Origin: an uncultured Acetobacterium sp.
GTDB taxonomy: Bacteria; Bacillota; Clostridia; Eubacteriales; Eubacteriaceae
Reading direction: 5' to 3'
NCBI RefSeq assembly: GCF_963664135.1
Contig: NZ_OY760905.1
Location: forward strand, 682,001 to 746,000
Length of the DNA: 64,000 nucleotides
This document shows, in pieces, positions 15,111 to 23,201 of the stretch. The first letter of the stretch is position 1, and each line of letters begins with the position of its first letter. The notes under the pieces are model-generated. The model was not told the origin of the DNA, did no database searches, and was given only the letters and a program-made list of their open reading frames with translations. The position numbers and the translations under genes were made by a program.

Positions 15111-16958
15111 ATGGATAAAAAAGGATCTGTTATTTTAATCCGTGCCAAAGGAATACTCACTCTTATCGAGTTTAATTTTCTGCATCTGCTCTTTTTCGAA
15201 GCAATCTATACCGCTGTCGGCTCCATGATCATTTATCCCGGTGGATTTTTTCTATTCAACAAAATGATGACCCTCTTAGGGTTTCCTTATTTAAGCGGTT
15301 CGAATTTCACTCAGGCAATGACCAATCCGCTTTGTCTGATCACCCTTATTTGTTTTGCTTTTGTCGTCGCCTTTTTTGGTCTGCTGGAATTTACTACATT
15401 AATCCTGCTCTTTAATGAAAGTCATTTTAAACGCAAAGTTCAACTGATTCCACTCTGTCGAGAAGGATTTAAGCAGGCTGTTAAAATAGTAAAGGCTAAA
15501 AATTTTCCCTTCGTTATTTTTATTCTTATCATTATTCCTTTAACTGAGTTTTCATTGTCTTCTAATTTCATTTCGGAAATCTCAATTCCTGAATTTATCA
15601 TGAGTTATATCATGGCCAGCCCTTTGTACTCAACCGGCTTTACAGCACTGTCATTGTTACTATTTCTGCTTTCAGTTATCTGGATTTTTTCATTCCATTA
15701 TTTCACCCTGGAAAGCTGTCATTTTTTTCAAGCTGTTAAAAAAAGCAGAATCTTAATTAAAGGGCATTTCTGGCAGACTATTTTCTTTATCGTATTCTTT
15801 AATCTCCTCATTCTGGTGCTGCTGGCTATTGCTGTGATTGTGCTTGAAATCATCGCTTTCTTTATCTTAGGGCAGCTCCTGGAACATCCGCTGGCTTTAT
15901 CCATTTTCATTGCTGCCTTCGGTTTTTTGGTATCTGCTTTGTTTACCATCTTTCAGCTGCTGACCACATCCCTTAATTTGGCAGTGGTATCGGAATTTTA
16001 TTATGCGTATTCGACCTCAGCCAGCTTGGCAGTGAATCCTGAACCGCTTGAAAAAGATAAATACAAAATAAAAGTAAAACAAAAAACAATCGTGGCCATC
16101 GGCGTAACCACTATTTTATTTTTTATTGCCATAAATAGTTTTGCGATTTTTAATACCTTTTCTGAGACATTCAACGACCAGTTTTTATCAGGTCCGCAAA
16201 TAACTGCCCACCGCGGCGGTTCCAACCTGGCTCCTGAAAATACCCTGGCTGCTTTGCAAAAAGCCATCGATGAAGGAGCTGATTATGCTGAAATTGATGT
16301 CGCTCAAACCAGAGACGGGGTAATTGTGGTCTCTCATGATAATAACATCAAACGCATCTCTGGAAAGGACTTGAATATCTGGTCATCAAATTATGCTGAT
16401 ATCAAAGATCTAGATATTGGCAGTTGGTTTGGTCCACAGTTTAAAAACGAACATATCCCTACCCTGGAAGAAGCGATTCAGCTTTGCCATGGCAAAATCC
16501 GTTTAAATATCGAACTTAAACCCACCGGACATGAAGCAAGTCTGGTAGAATCGACTGTTGCTATTATCCAACAAAATGATTTTTCTGACCAATGTGTCCT
16601 GGCATCCCTGGATTATCCCACCTTAGAAAAGGTCAGCTCGGTGGCTCCTGATCAAAAACGAGCTTACATTACCGCCTTAGCCATTGGTGATATCCAAAAA
16701 CTACCGGTTGATATTTACAGCATCGAATCATCCTTCATCACCCCGGAGATCGTTGCTGCCATTCATCGGGAAAACAAAGAAGTCTTAGCCTGGACGGTCG
16801 ACTCTCAGGAATCGACCGAGAAAATGGTGAAAATTGGCGTTGATAACATTATTACCGACGACGTGGCTCAGACCCGGACAACCGTTGAACAAATGATCAA
16901 ACCACGGGAATTGATTGAGCGGATCAATGATTATCTTTTTGCCGATCTGTTATCATAA
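15111..16958 (+). CDS. Membrane-anchored glycerophosphodiester phosphodiesterase
   Basis: Protein of 615 residues. The first 345 residues hold about seven hydrophobic helices and match the membrane domain found in front of GDPD enzymes of Firmicutes. The C-terminal 250 residues are a GDPD TIM barrel: TAHRGGSNLAPENTLAAL supplies the catalytic HR and EN, AEIDVAQTRDGVIVVSHD the metal-binding Glu/Asp and second His, and LNIELKPTG a further Glu. It should split glycerophosphodiesters (from phospholipid or teichoic acid turnover) into glycerol 3-phosphate and an alcohol at the membrane surface. ATG 15111 is preceded by AAAGGA. Monocistronic. Confidence 0.9.
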   Translation: MDKKGSVILIRAKGILTLIEFNFLHLLFFEAIYTAVGSMIIYPGGFFLFNKMMTLLGFPYLSGSNFTQAMTNPLCLITLICFAFVVAFFGLLEFTTLILLFNESHFKRKVQLIPLCREGFKQAVKIVKAKNFPFVIFILIIIPLTEFSLSSNFISEISIPEFIMSYIMASPLYSTGFTALSLLLFLLSVIWIFSFHYFTLESCHFFQAVKKSRILIKGHFWQTIFFIVFFNLLILVLLAIAVIVLEIIAFFILGQLLEHPLALSIFIAAFGFLVSALFTIFQLLTTSLNLAVVSEFYYAYSTSASLAVNPEPLEKDKYKIKVKQKTIVAIGVTTILFFIAINSFAIFNTFSETFNDQFLSGPQITAHRGGSNLAPENTLAALQKAIDEGADYAEIDVAQTRDGVIVVSHDNNIKRISGKDLNIWSSNYADIKDLDIGSWFGPQFKNEHIPTLEEAIQLCHGKIRLNIELKPTGHEASLVESTVAIIQQNDFSDQCVLASLDYPTLEKVSSVAPDQKRAYITALAIGDIQKLPVDIYSIESSFITPEIVAAIHRENKEVLAWTVDSQESTEKMVKIGVDNIITDDVAQTRTTVEQMIKPRELIERINDYLFADLLS

Positions 16959-17078
16959 CTGCTTGTAGTTCTAAATACTCAACCAAATTCACATGTCATA
17001 CTAAATAAGTGGTTATTGAGATTTTCCTGAGATACAATCGTTTTATGGGAAATGCCATAGCAATCGCTGTTAACAATC

Positions 17079-17336
17079 TTATTTAAGATTTTCTTTATTT
17101 TTCTTGATGAGATTAATAAACAATTTCTCATTTGGAGACATCGCTTCGATTTTGGCGGTCTTTAAATGATTATAATAAGCATCCATGCTTTTTAATTGAT
17201 CAATCAGTTTTAATAAGCTGTTATGAGCTTCCTGATCTTCCGGTGTTTGCGGTTTGACCTTGTCAAAAATAGCTTCCAGATCTTTTTTGGCCTGGTTCAT
17301 AATTGTTTGTGCTTCAATGTATTCCTGATTTAACAT
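17079..17336 (-). CDS. Small helical protein of unknown function
   Basis: Hypothetical protein of about 85 residues rich in Lys, Glu and Gln, predicted all-helical (YIEAQTIMNQAKKDLEAIFD, LLKLIDQLKSMDAYYNHL). The composition recalls small YlbF/YheA-like coiled-coil proteins, but no motif proves this. ATG 17336 is chosen; an in-frame TTG at 17372 lacks a site. The ribosome binding site (AGAAGAAAA) is weak, so confidence is moderate. Confidence 0.5.
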   Translation of the reverse strand: MLNQEYIEAQTIMNQAKKDLEAIFDKVKPQTPEDQEAHNSLLKLIDQLKSMDAYYNHLKTAKIEAMSPNEKLFINLIKKNKENLK

Positions 17337-17457
17337 AGTTTTCTTCTTTCTGATTGTATTTGTATTTTTCAACTAAATATTTTCAACAAAATATAATAAT
17401 TGAATCATAGCACAAAACCAGGGTGGTTGTGAACTAAATCTAGTTCATCCATAAAAA

Positions 17458-17493
17458 AACGCTTTATCAAACACAACTGTTCGATAAAGCGTT
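17458..17493 (-). terminator. Terminator of the ABC exporter operon
   Basis: AACGCTTTATC pairs with GATAAAGCGTT; on the minus strand a T-run follows, just past the permease stop at 17501. Confidence 0.85.
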
Positions 17494-17500
17494 TGACTCT

Positions 17501-18511
17501 CTAAAGTCTTCGATATTTTTTCAGAGCGGTTACATTCGCTAAAAACAATACCCCAATAAAGACAACCGATCCCACTAACCAGGGCCAAATTTCTAAAAAT
17601 CCCTTACCTTGAATCATAATCATTTCCAGAGCCGTGCAACCATAATAAATGGGTGTCAAATAGCACAGGTTTCCCAGTCCAAAGGGAATAGTATCAATTG
17701 GGATCAACCCGGAGAAAAAGATCTGCGGTATGATTATCACCGGAATAAACTGAACCATCTGTAATTCATTGTTTGCAAAGATGGAAACCAGGGCTCCCAC
17801 GGAAACCGCTGAAAAGGCCATTAAAATCATCACCAGCGTACACAGGGCCACCGATCCTTCCACGTGAAGCTGCAGTACATAAACAGCATATAAAATAATT
17901 ACCACACTTTGTAAGGCTGCCAGCAAACCATACCCCAGGGTATAGCCGCCAATGACATCCATCCGACTGATCGGGGTCATCAGCATTCGTTCTAAGGTCT
18001 GGCCAAAACGTTCTCTTACAAATGACATCCCGGACAGAATGAACACAAAGAAAAATGAGATCACGCCCAGAAAAACAAAGGAGAGGGAGTCCAGCTGATT
18101 ATCCCCTGACGTTTCATAAACATAATCGATGATCAGCTCATTTTGAGCTGGCTGTAATACTTTATTAGTATCCTGAATGGCTTCCATCGCGGCGGCAGAT
18201 TTAGAATTCTTCTCCAGCAGTTCAATGTGAGTCCCGTCGCTATCTTTCCAGATCAGCGCATCGATTTCATTGGTCTCCAGATAATCTGCAGCCTCTGGCA
18301 TTTCACTTACTTCTATAACAGTAGCATGGTTCTCCAGTTCGGTCACGAATTTATCATTCATATCATAGACGGCAATTTGAGGTACATAATTGGAGTCACC
18401 TAAAATAAAAAATAGCAGAGTTAAAACCAGCAGTGGCGCAAATAAAAGTAATCCCAATGATCGTTTATCGTTTTTGATTTGACCAAGAATTCGTTTGACA
18501 ATGCTTAACAT
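17501..18511 (-). CDS. ABC-2 type permease (YhhJ/NodJ-like)
   Basis: Membrane subunit of 336 residues: one N-terminal helix (about 19-39), a large extracytoplasmic domain (about 45-140, including EIDALIWKDSDGTHIELLEKN), then five helices in the C-terminal half, among them SFVFLGVISFFFVFILSGMS and MVQFIPVIIIPQIFFSGLIP. This is the ABC2_membrane_3 architecture seen in drug or lipid exporters. It overlaps the ATPase gene by 7 bases. With the divergent TetR gene it forms a regulated efflux module. Confidence 0.87.
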   Translation of the reverse strand: MLSIVKRILGQIKNDKRSLGLLLFAPLLVLTLLFFILGDSNYVPQIAVYDMNDKFVTELENHATVIEVSEMPEAADYLETNEIDALIWKDSDGTHIELLEKNSKSAAAMEAIQDTNKVLQPAQNELIIDYVYETSGDNQLDSLSFVFLGVISFFFVFILSGMSFVRERFGQTLERMLMTPISRMDVIGGYTLGYGLLAALQSVVIILYAVYVLQLHVEGSVALCTLVMILMAFSAVSVGALVSIFANNELQMVQFIPVIIIPQIFFSGLIPIDTIPFGLGNLCYLTPIYYGCTALEMIMIQGKGFLEIWPWLVGSVVFIGVLFLANVTALKKYRRL

Positions 18512-19236
18512 GATGATTCCTCCATTTCTGACTGATTGCCCATGAAAAACAACTCCTCAATATTTCCATTTGGAGTTCTGCTGATTAATTCTTCGACGGT
18601 ATCCTTGGCAATGATCCGCCCATTTCGAAGCAGTGCCGCATCGTCGCACTGGGTTACCTCGTCCATTACATGGGTGGTAACCAGGATGGTCGTCCCTCCG
18701 TTTCTTAGTTGCCTCAGGTATTGCCATATTTTTCGTCGCAGCACCGGGTCAACCCCAACCGTGGGTTCATCCAGCAAAAGCAGCCTGGGTTGGTGGATCA
18801 ACGCAACGGCCAGTGATACTCTTTTTTTCATCCCACCTGAACAGTCACGAACCAATTTATTTTTGCATTTCGCCATGTCCACAATCTGGAGCAGTTTTTC
18901 AGCGTTCTCTTCAAACGCTTTTCGATTCATTTGATGCAGGCCAGCAAAGAATTTTAAATTTTCCCAGATGGTTAACTCTTCATACAAGGCCTCATTTTGG
19001 GGCATATAGCCCATATTTGAAAGCAGCTCTCGGTTTGGAACGGAAGTACTGCCGATTGTTACCCTACCTCCATCAGTAGGAATGGCGCCCATCATAATTC
19101 GCAGCAGGGTTGTCTTTCCTGATCCGGATGCTCCCAACAGACAAAAGATCCGGCCTGAATCGATTGTCAAACTAATTTGTTCTAAAACACTCTGTTTTTT
19201 GAATGATTTATCAACTTCCAAGATTTCTATTTTCAT
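18505..19236 (-). CDS. ABC transporter ATP-binding protein
   Basis: ATPase subunit of 243 residues: Walker A LLGASGSGKTTLLRIMMG near residue 36, Q-loop MPQNEAL, signature RDCSGGMKKRVSLAVAL (CSGG rather than LSGG), Walker B LLLLDEPTVGVDP, switch His in TTHVMDEVTQ. It powers the permease encoded 7 bases overlapping downstream. A consensus promoter lies at 19273-19301, back to back with that of the TetR gene. Export of a hydrophobic compound is the usual role of this type; substrate not readable. Confidence 0.9.
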   Translation of the reverse strand: MKIEILEVDKSFKKQSVLEQISLTIDSGRIFCLLGASGSGKTTLLRIMMGAIPTDGGRVTIGSTSVPNRELLSNMGYMPQNEALYEELTIWENLKFFAGLHQMNRKAFEENAEKLLQIVDMAKCKNKLVRDCSGGMKKRVSLAVALIHQPRLLLLDEPTVGVDPVLRRKIWQYLRQLRNGGTTILVTTHVMDEVTQCDDAALLRNGRIIAKDTVEELISRTPNGNIEELFFMGNQSEMEESSC

Positions 19237-19272
19237 TTCTTATTCCCTCTTCTTTATTTTATGATTATCTCT

Positions 19273-19301
19273 ATTTTAGCGCTGATTCTTTTTAAATACA
19301 A
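19273..19301 (-). promoter_or_regulatory. Promoter of the ABC exporter operon
   Basis: On the minus strand TTGTAT (19296-19301), a 17-base spacer and TAAAAT (19273-19278). Confidence 0.6.
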
Positions 19302-19332
19302 CCAACAGACTTTTTGAAGCTGTTGGATTTTC

Positions 19333-19361
19333 TTGTTTAACACATCAGCTTAGTTTATAAT
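19333..19361 (+). promoter_or_regulatory. Promoter of the divergent TetR gene
   Basis: TTGTTT (19333-19338), a 17-base spacer and TATAAT (19356-19361), about 35 bases before the start codon. Confidence 0.65.
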
Positions 19362-19396
19362 CAAAATGAATGATACTGTAAATGAGGTAAACGGAC

Positions 19397-19996
19397 ATGA
19401 ACACGAAATTATCAGCCACTGCTAAAATTACCCGCCAAAACCTGATTGATTCATTTTGGCTATTATACTGCCAAAAAAGAATTGAAAAGATCACCGTTAA
19501 GGAAATCTGCGATCTGGCCGGATACAATCGCTCAACTTTTTATGTATATTTTAAAGACGCCTATGAAATTCTGGAAGAAATTGAAGAACAAACCATTACC
19601 GTTGAAGATTTTAGAAAAATCGTTATTAAAAATCTTTTTTACGACAATCTTTTTCATGATCATCGTAAAAAAGCCATTTTAAAATCAATTCTTGAATTTT
19701 TTGAAAAAAACAAGACCTATCTCCCGGTTTTACTGGGGGAAAATGGCGATCCCCACTTCCGGCAGAAGGTCTTAAAAAAACTCACCCCGACGGTGCTTTC
19801 GATGTACAAAAAACTGACACCCCAGGAAATGCTGGAAGTAAGCTATTTAATGGAATACCAGAGTGCAGCGATGCTCAGCACGATTGCAAAATGGTATGCC
19901 AATGACAAAGATCTGCCAACCGAACAATTTCTGGAATTGCTCCTGGCCGCAACAACAAATGGGATTCAAATTGAGTTATCAAAATACCGGCGCTGA
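19397..19996 (+). CDS. TetR family regulator divergent from ABC exporter
   Basis: Regulator of 199 residues with the TetR helix-turn-helix VKEICDLAGYNRSTFYVYFKDA near residue 34. The C-terminal domain has the length and helical wording of the TetR_C_8 type (SILEFFEKNKTYLPVLLGENG) found in low-GC Gram-positives. It is transcribed away from the ABC exporter, and the two promoters lie only about 30 bases apart, so it probably controls both. No palindrome as clear as the other TetR sites was seen. GAGGTAAACGG precedes ATG 19397. Confidence 0.85.
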   Translation: MNTKLSATAKITRQNLIDSFWLLYCQKRIEKITVKEICDLAGYNRSTFYVYFKDAYEILEEIEEQTITVEDFRKIVIKNLFYDNLFHDHRKKAILKSILEFFEKNKTYLPVLLGENGDPHFRQKVLKKLTPTVLSMYKKLTPQEMLEVSYLMEYQSAAMLSTIAKWYANDKDLPTEQFLELLLAATTNGIQIELSKYRR

Positions 19997-20018
19997 ATAT
20001 AATAAAATAAATCATCCC

Positions 20019-20053
20019 AACCGAGCTTCTTTTTTGAAGGTCGGTTTTTTTTG
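20019..20053 (+). terminator. Terminator after TetR gene
   Basis: AACCGAGCTTC pairs with GAAGGTCGGTT and eight Ts follow. Confidence 0.8.
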
Positions 20054-20234
20054 GCCCAAAGATGTTACTTATGTCCTAAGCTGGCTGCGAAAAATATTTC
20101 TTTACTCAATCTTAATCAATTCGATCTTCACATACAAATCATAAAGTTCACATCTAGCAAACAAGTCCATATCGTAAGATTAGAGCAATCAATTCTTACT
20201 CATAACAAAATTTTGATAATAATAAGGACTTTCT

Positions 20235-20654
20235 ATGATGCAATTAATGAATAATAATCAAAAATCAAATCACGCAATCGAAACAACTATCGTCGAAGCT
20301 AAAAAAGCATATCTGACCCTGACAGTCTATGGAATCTTTTATTTAATTCTCGTTTTATTTCAAGGATTCCTGCCCTTTAATAAAACCTTGGTCGGATTAG
20401 TGACGGTGGTGCAACTGCTGATATGCATATTTCTTACGATCAGTGTCAACAAATTAAGTGACACCTCTTCCATTTTCTTATATCTGTTTTCACTGGCGAT
20501 TGTGAGCCTTGCTGAATTCAACCGAATTCTTTGTGAAGCCGCGAACCTCGAAATCATGATTGAATTGAGCACGCTGATATTCATTTCGATTACTTACTAC
20601 AGTATTGGTTATCTGAGTAAACTCAATAAACTAACGATACTAAAGACACTATAA
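20235..20654 (+). CDS. Small four-helix membrane protein, unknown function
   Basis: Hypothetical integral membrane protein of 139 residues with four predicted helices (about 33-52, 58-75, 82-98, 105-127). The N-terminal 30 residues are polar. No conserved motif was recognised. AAGGA precedes ATG 20235, and a clean terminator follows, so it appears to be a real, singly transcribed gene. Confidence 0.65.
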   Translation: MMQLMNNNQKSNHAIETTIVEAKKAYLTLTVYGIFYLILVLFQGFLPFNKTLVGLVTVVQLLICIFLTISVNKLSDTSSIFLYLFSLAIVSLAEFNRILCEAANLEIMIELSTLIFISITYYSIGYLSKLNKLTILKTL

Positions 20655-20669
20655 TTACTGTTTACCCTT

Positions 20670-20699
20670 GCCAGGCTTCCTCAGTAGCCTGGCTTTTTA
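20670..20699 (+). terminator. Terminator after the four-helix membrane protein
   Basis: GCCAGGC pairs with GCCTGGC and TTTTT follows. Confidence 0.85.
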
Positions 20700-20872
20700 T
20701 GCTTAATCTTCATATTTTTTCTTCGCGTTCTATGTTAAATATTTATCAAACTATTCTTTATGACCACAATTCTTTTTTAAATTTCATAATATTTTCATTA
20801 TAAAAAACTGGTGTTATCATGTGGCCATAGCAAAATTTTATCAAATTTATTTAACAACGAAGGGAAAAAGAA

Positions 20873-22045
20873 ATGAACTATTCTGAAGAAAGTTTAAAAA
20901 TGCATGAAATGTATTCGGGAAAAATCGAGGTTATCTCGAAAGTCAAAATTGATACCCGGGATGATTTAAGCAAGGCTTATACCCCCGGGGTTGCAGAACC
21001 TTGCCGTCGAATTAACGCCGATGCCGAAGACGTTTATAAGTATACTTCCAAGGGTAATCTCGTAGCTGTTGTTACTGACGGCACCGCTGTCCTTGGTTTA
21101 GGCGATATCGGCCCGATGGCAGGCCTGCCGGTGATGGAAGGTAAAGCCATTCTGTTTAAAGAGTTTGCCGGCGTCGATGCCTTTCCAATTTGTCTGGATA
21201 CAAAAAACGTTGATGAAATCGTTAGAACAGTTAAACTCATCGCTCCTGGATTTGGCGGCATTAATTTAGAAGATATTGGCGCTCCACGATGCTTTGAAAT
21301 CGAAGAGCGGTTAAAAAAAGAATTAGATATCCCAGTATTTCACGATGATCAACATGGTACCGCTATTATTGTCCTCGCTGGTGTCATTAACGCATTAAAA
21401 GTAGTTGGTAAAAATATCGAAACTGTAAACGTCGTCGTCAATGGCGCCGGTGCTGCCGGAACAGCCATTACAAAACTATTGCTGTCTTCGGGTGTTAAGA
21501 ACCTGATTGCATGCGACAAGCCTGGTATTCTCTATCGGGGCATGCCCAATCTGGATGATGCGAAAAAGAACCTGGCTGAAATAACAAATCCCGATAATCT
21601 TCAGGGTACCCTTGCGGATGCATTAGTCGGTGCTGATATCTTTATTGGCGTTTCGGCACCAGGAATCGTCAGCCAGGATATGGTCCGATCAATGAATAAG
21701 GATGCCATAATATTTGCAATGGCCAATCCCACGCCGGAGATTATGCCAGATGAAGCTAAAGCTGCCGGCGCCAGAGTGATTGGCACTGGTCGTTCAGATT
21801 TTCCCAATCAGGTCAACAACGTCCTGGCTTTCCCCGGTATTTTCAGAGGCGCTTTGGATGTCCGCGCAACTGAAATTAATGAGGCCATGAAATTAGCTGC
21901 TGCTCATGCCATCGCTTCAATGATAAAAGATACGGATTTGAATGAAAACAATATTATTCCCAATGCGTTGGACAAATCGGTCGCACCGATCATCGCAGCG
22001 GCTATTAAAAAAGCTGCCCGAGCAACGGGCGCAGCCCGTATATAA
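20873..22045 (+). CDS. Malic enzyme (oxaloacetate-decarboxylating malate dehydrogenase)
   Basis: Cytosolic enzyme of 390 residues that oxidises and decarboxylates malate to pyruvate and CO2 with NAD(P). Short bacterial form lacking the phosphotransacetylase-like tail of MaeB. Motifs: KAYTPGVAEPCRRI near residue 37, VVTDGTAVLGLGDIGP, the metal site region NLEDIGAPRCFEIEERL and PVFHDDQHGTAIIVLAG, the Rossmann VNGAGAAGTAITKLL, and FAMANPTPEIMPDEA. AAGGGA precedes ATG 20873. First gene of a module with a permease 14 bases downstream and a two-component system after that, so it is likely used in malate (or fumarate) breakdown. Confidence 0.95.
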   Translation: MNYSEESLKMHEMYSGKIEVISKVKIDTRDDLSKAYTPGVAEPCRRINADAEDVYKYTSKGNLVAVVTDGTAVLGLGDIGPMAGLPVMEGKAILFKEFAGVDAFPICLDTKNVDEIVRTVKLIAPGFGGINLEDIGAPRCFEIEERLKKELDIPVFHDDQHGTAIIVLAGVINALKVVGKNIETVNVVVNGAGAAGTAITKLLLSSGVKNLIACDKPGILYRGMPNLDDAKKNLAEITNPDNLQGTLADALVGADIFIGVSAPGIVSQDMVRSMNKDAIIFAMANPTPEIMPDEAKAAGARVIGTGRSDFPNQVNNVLAFPGIFRGALDVRATEINEAMKLAAAHAIASMIKDTDLNENNIIPNALDKSVAPIIAAAIKKAARATGAARI

Positions 22046-22059
22046 GAAAGGTAAACAAG

Positions 22060-23058
22060 GTGTCGAAAATGCAAATTCCAATTAAAAAAACACTGGATCG
22101 AATTCCCGGTGGTATGATGGTGGTTCCTTTATTCTTAGGGGTTCTGGTCAATACCTTCTTTCCCCAATTTTTAGAAATTGGCGGCTTCACGACAGCATTA
22201 TTTAGTCCCAAGGCCTCATCAACCATTCTGGCCTGTTTTATGTTCTTAATCGGTTCTCAGATTAATTTCAAGCTGGCACCAAAAGCCATCAAAAAAGGCG
22301 CCATCCTGATAACTGGTAAATTCATTGTCGGCGCAGGCATTGGTATCTTTGTCGGACTGGTGTTTGGTCCGGCTGGCGTCCTTGGTTTATCGCCATTGGC
22401 AGTTCTGGCGGCCTTAACCAACTGTAATGGTGGCCTCTATGCCTCCCTGGCCTCCCAATATGGGGACGAAACAGATGTTGGCGCCTATGCCCTGCTCTCC
22501 ATTAAGGACGGCCCATTCTTTACCCTGATAGCCTTGGGCGCATCCGGTCTGGCGCAGGTTCCTTTTATGGCCCTGGTAGCCGTATTGATTCCCATCGGTA
22601 TCGGGATGATTTTAGGTAATCTGGATCCCGATATGCGAAAATTTTTGGGTAGCAGCAAGATGCTATTGATTCCCTTCTTCTCTTTCCCACTGGGAGCCAG
22701 TATGAACCTGCAAACCATTGTTACCGCCGGAGGCCCTGGCATCATCTTGGGTGTGGTTGCAGCCTTTACCGGAATCGGCGCTTTTCTCTTATTAAAACTA
22801 TTCAAAGAAGAACCGATCATTGGTTTAGCCACCGGTTCAACCGCTGGCAACGCCGTGGCTACCCCAGCCGCTGTGGCTGCTGCTGATCCTACGCTAGCCG
22901 TCATCGCAACAGTAGCTACCGCTCAAGTTGCCGCTGCCTGCGTGGTCTCTGCCATTATCTGTCCGCTGGTGGTTACCTATGCCTTTAAACTATTAAATAA
23001 ATACAAAGAAAACAAAAATAGATCCAAACAGTTAAGCAGTGAACCAATTGTATCCTAA
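22060..23058 (+). CDS. KdgT-family permease, probable C4-dicarboxylate carrier
   Basis: Integral membrane protein of about 332 residues with some ten helices. The start IKKTLDRIPGGMMVVPLFLG, the ALTNCNGGLYASLASQYGD loop and the end GLATGSTAGNAVATPAAVA are characteristic of the 2-keto-3-deoxygluconate permease (KdgT) family, which uses cation symport. Here no sugar-acid genes are nearby. The gene is sandwiched between malic enzyme and a CitA/DcuS-like sensor, where other Firmicutes have MaeP/MaeN of a different family. Transport of malate is therefore inferred from context; KDG is the alternative. Start is GTG 22060 or ATG 22069, both close behind AAAGGT. Confidence 0.85.
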   Translation: MSKMQIPIKKTLDRIPGGMMVVPLFLGVLVNTFFPQFLEIGGFTTALFSPKASSTILACFMFLIGSQINFKLAPKAIKKGAILITGKFIVGAGIGIFVGLVFGPAGVLGLSPLAVLAALTNCNGGLYASLASQYGDETDVGAYALLSIKDGPFFTLIALGASGLAQVPFMALVAVLIPIGIGMILGNLDPDMRKFLGSSKMLLIPFFSFPLGASMNLQTIVTAGGPGIILGVVAAFTGIGAFLLLKLFKEEPIIGLATGSTAGNAVATPAAVAAADPTLAVIATVATAQVAAACVVSAIICPLVVTYAFKLLNKYKENKNRSKQLSSEPIVS

Positions 23059-23090
23059 ACAGTAATCCTATAAAAAAGATTCTGTTCATG

Positions 23091-23177
23091 AACACGGAAA
23101 CTAAGACAATTTTAGAAGTCTTGATATATAATACATTTATATATTGTATTCTAATAAGTCTTATACGTTTCCGTGTT
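23091..23177. repeat. Long imperfect inverted repeat upstream of the sensor kinase
   Basis: AACACGGAAACTAAGAC (23091-23107) is mirrored by GTCTTATACGTTTCCGTGTT (23158-23177), with a second, AT-rich inner symmetry around AATACATTTATATATTGTATT. It may be a terminator for the permease, a regulator binding region, or both. Confidence 0.6.
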
Positions 23178-23201
23178 TATTTCATTCTAAGGTGAGTTGA
23201 A

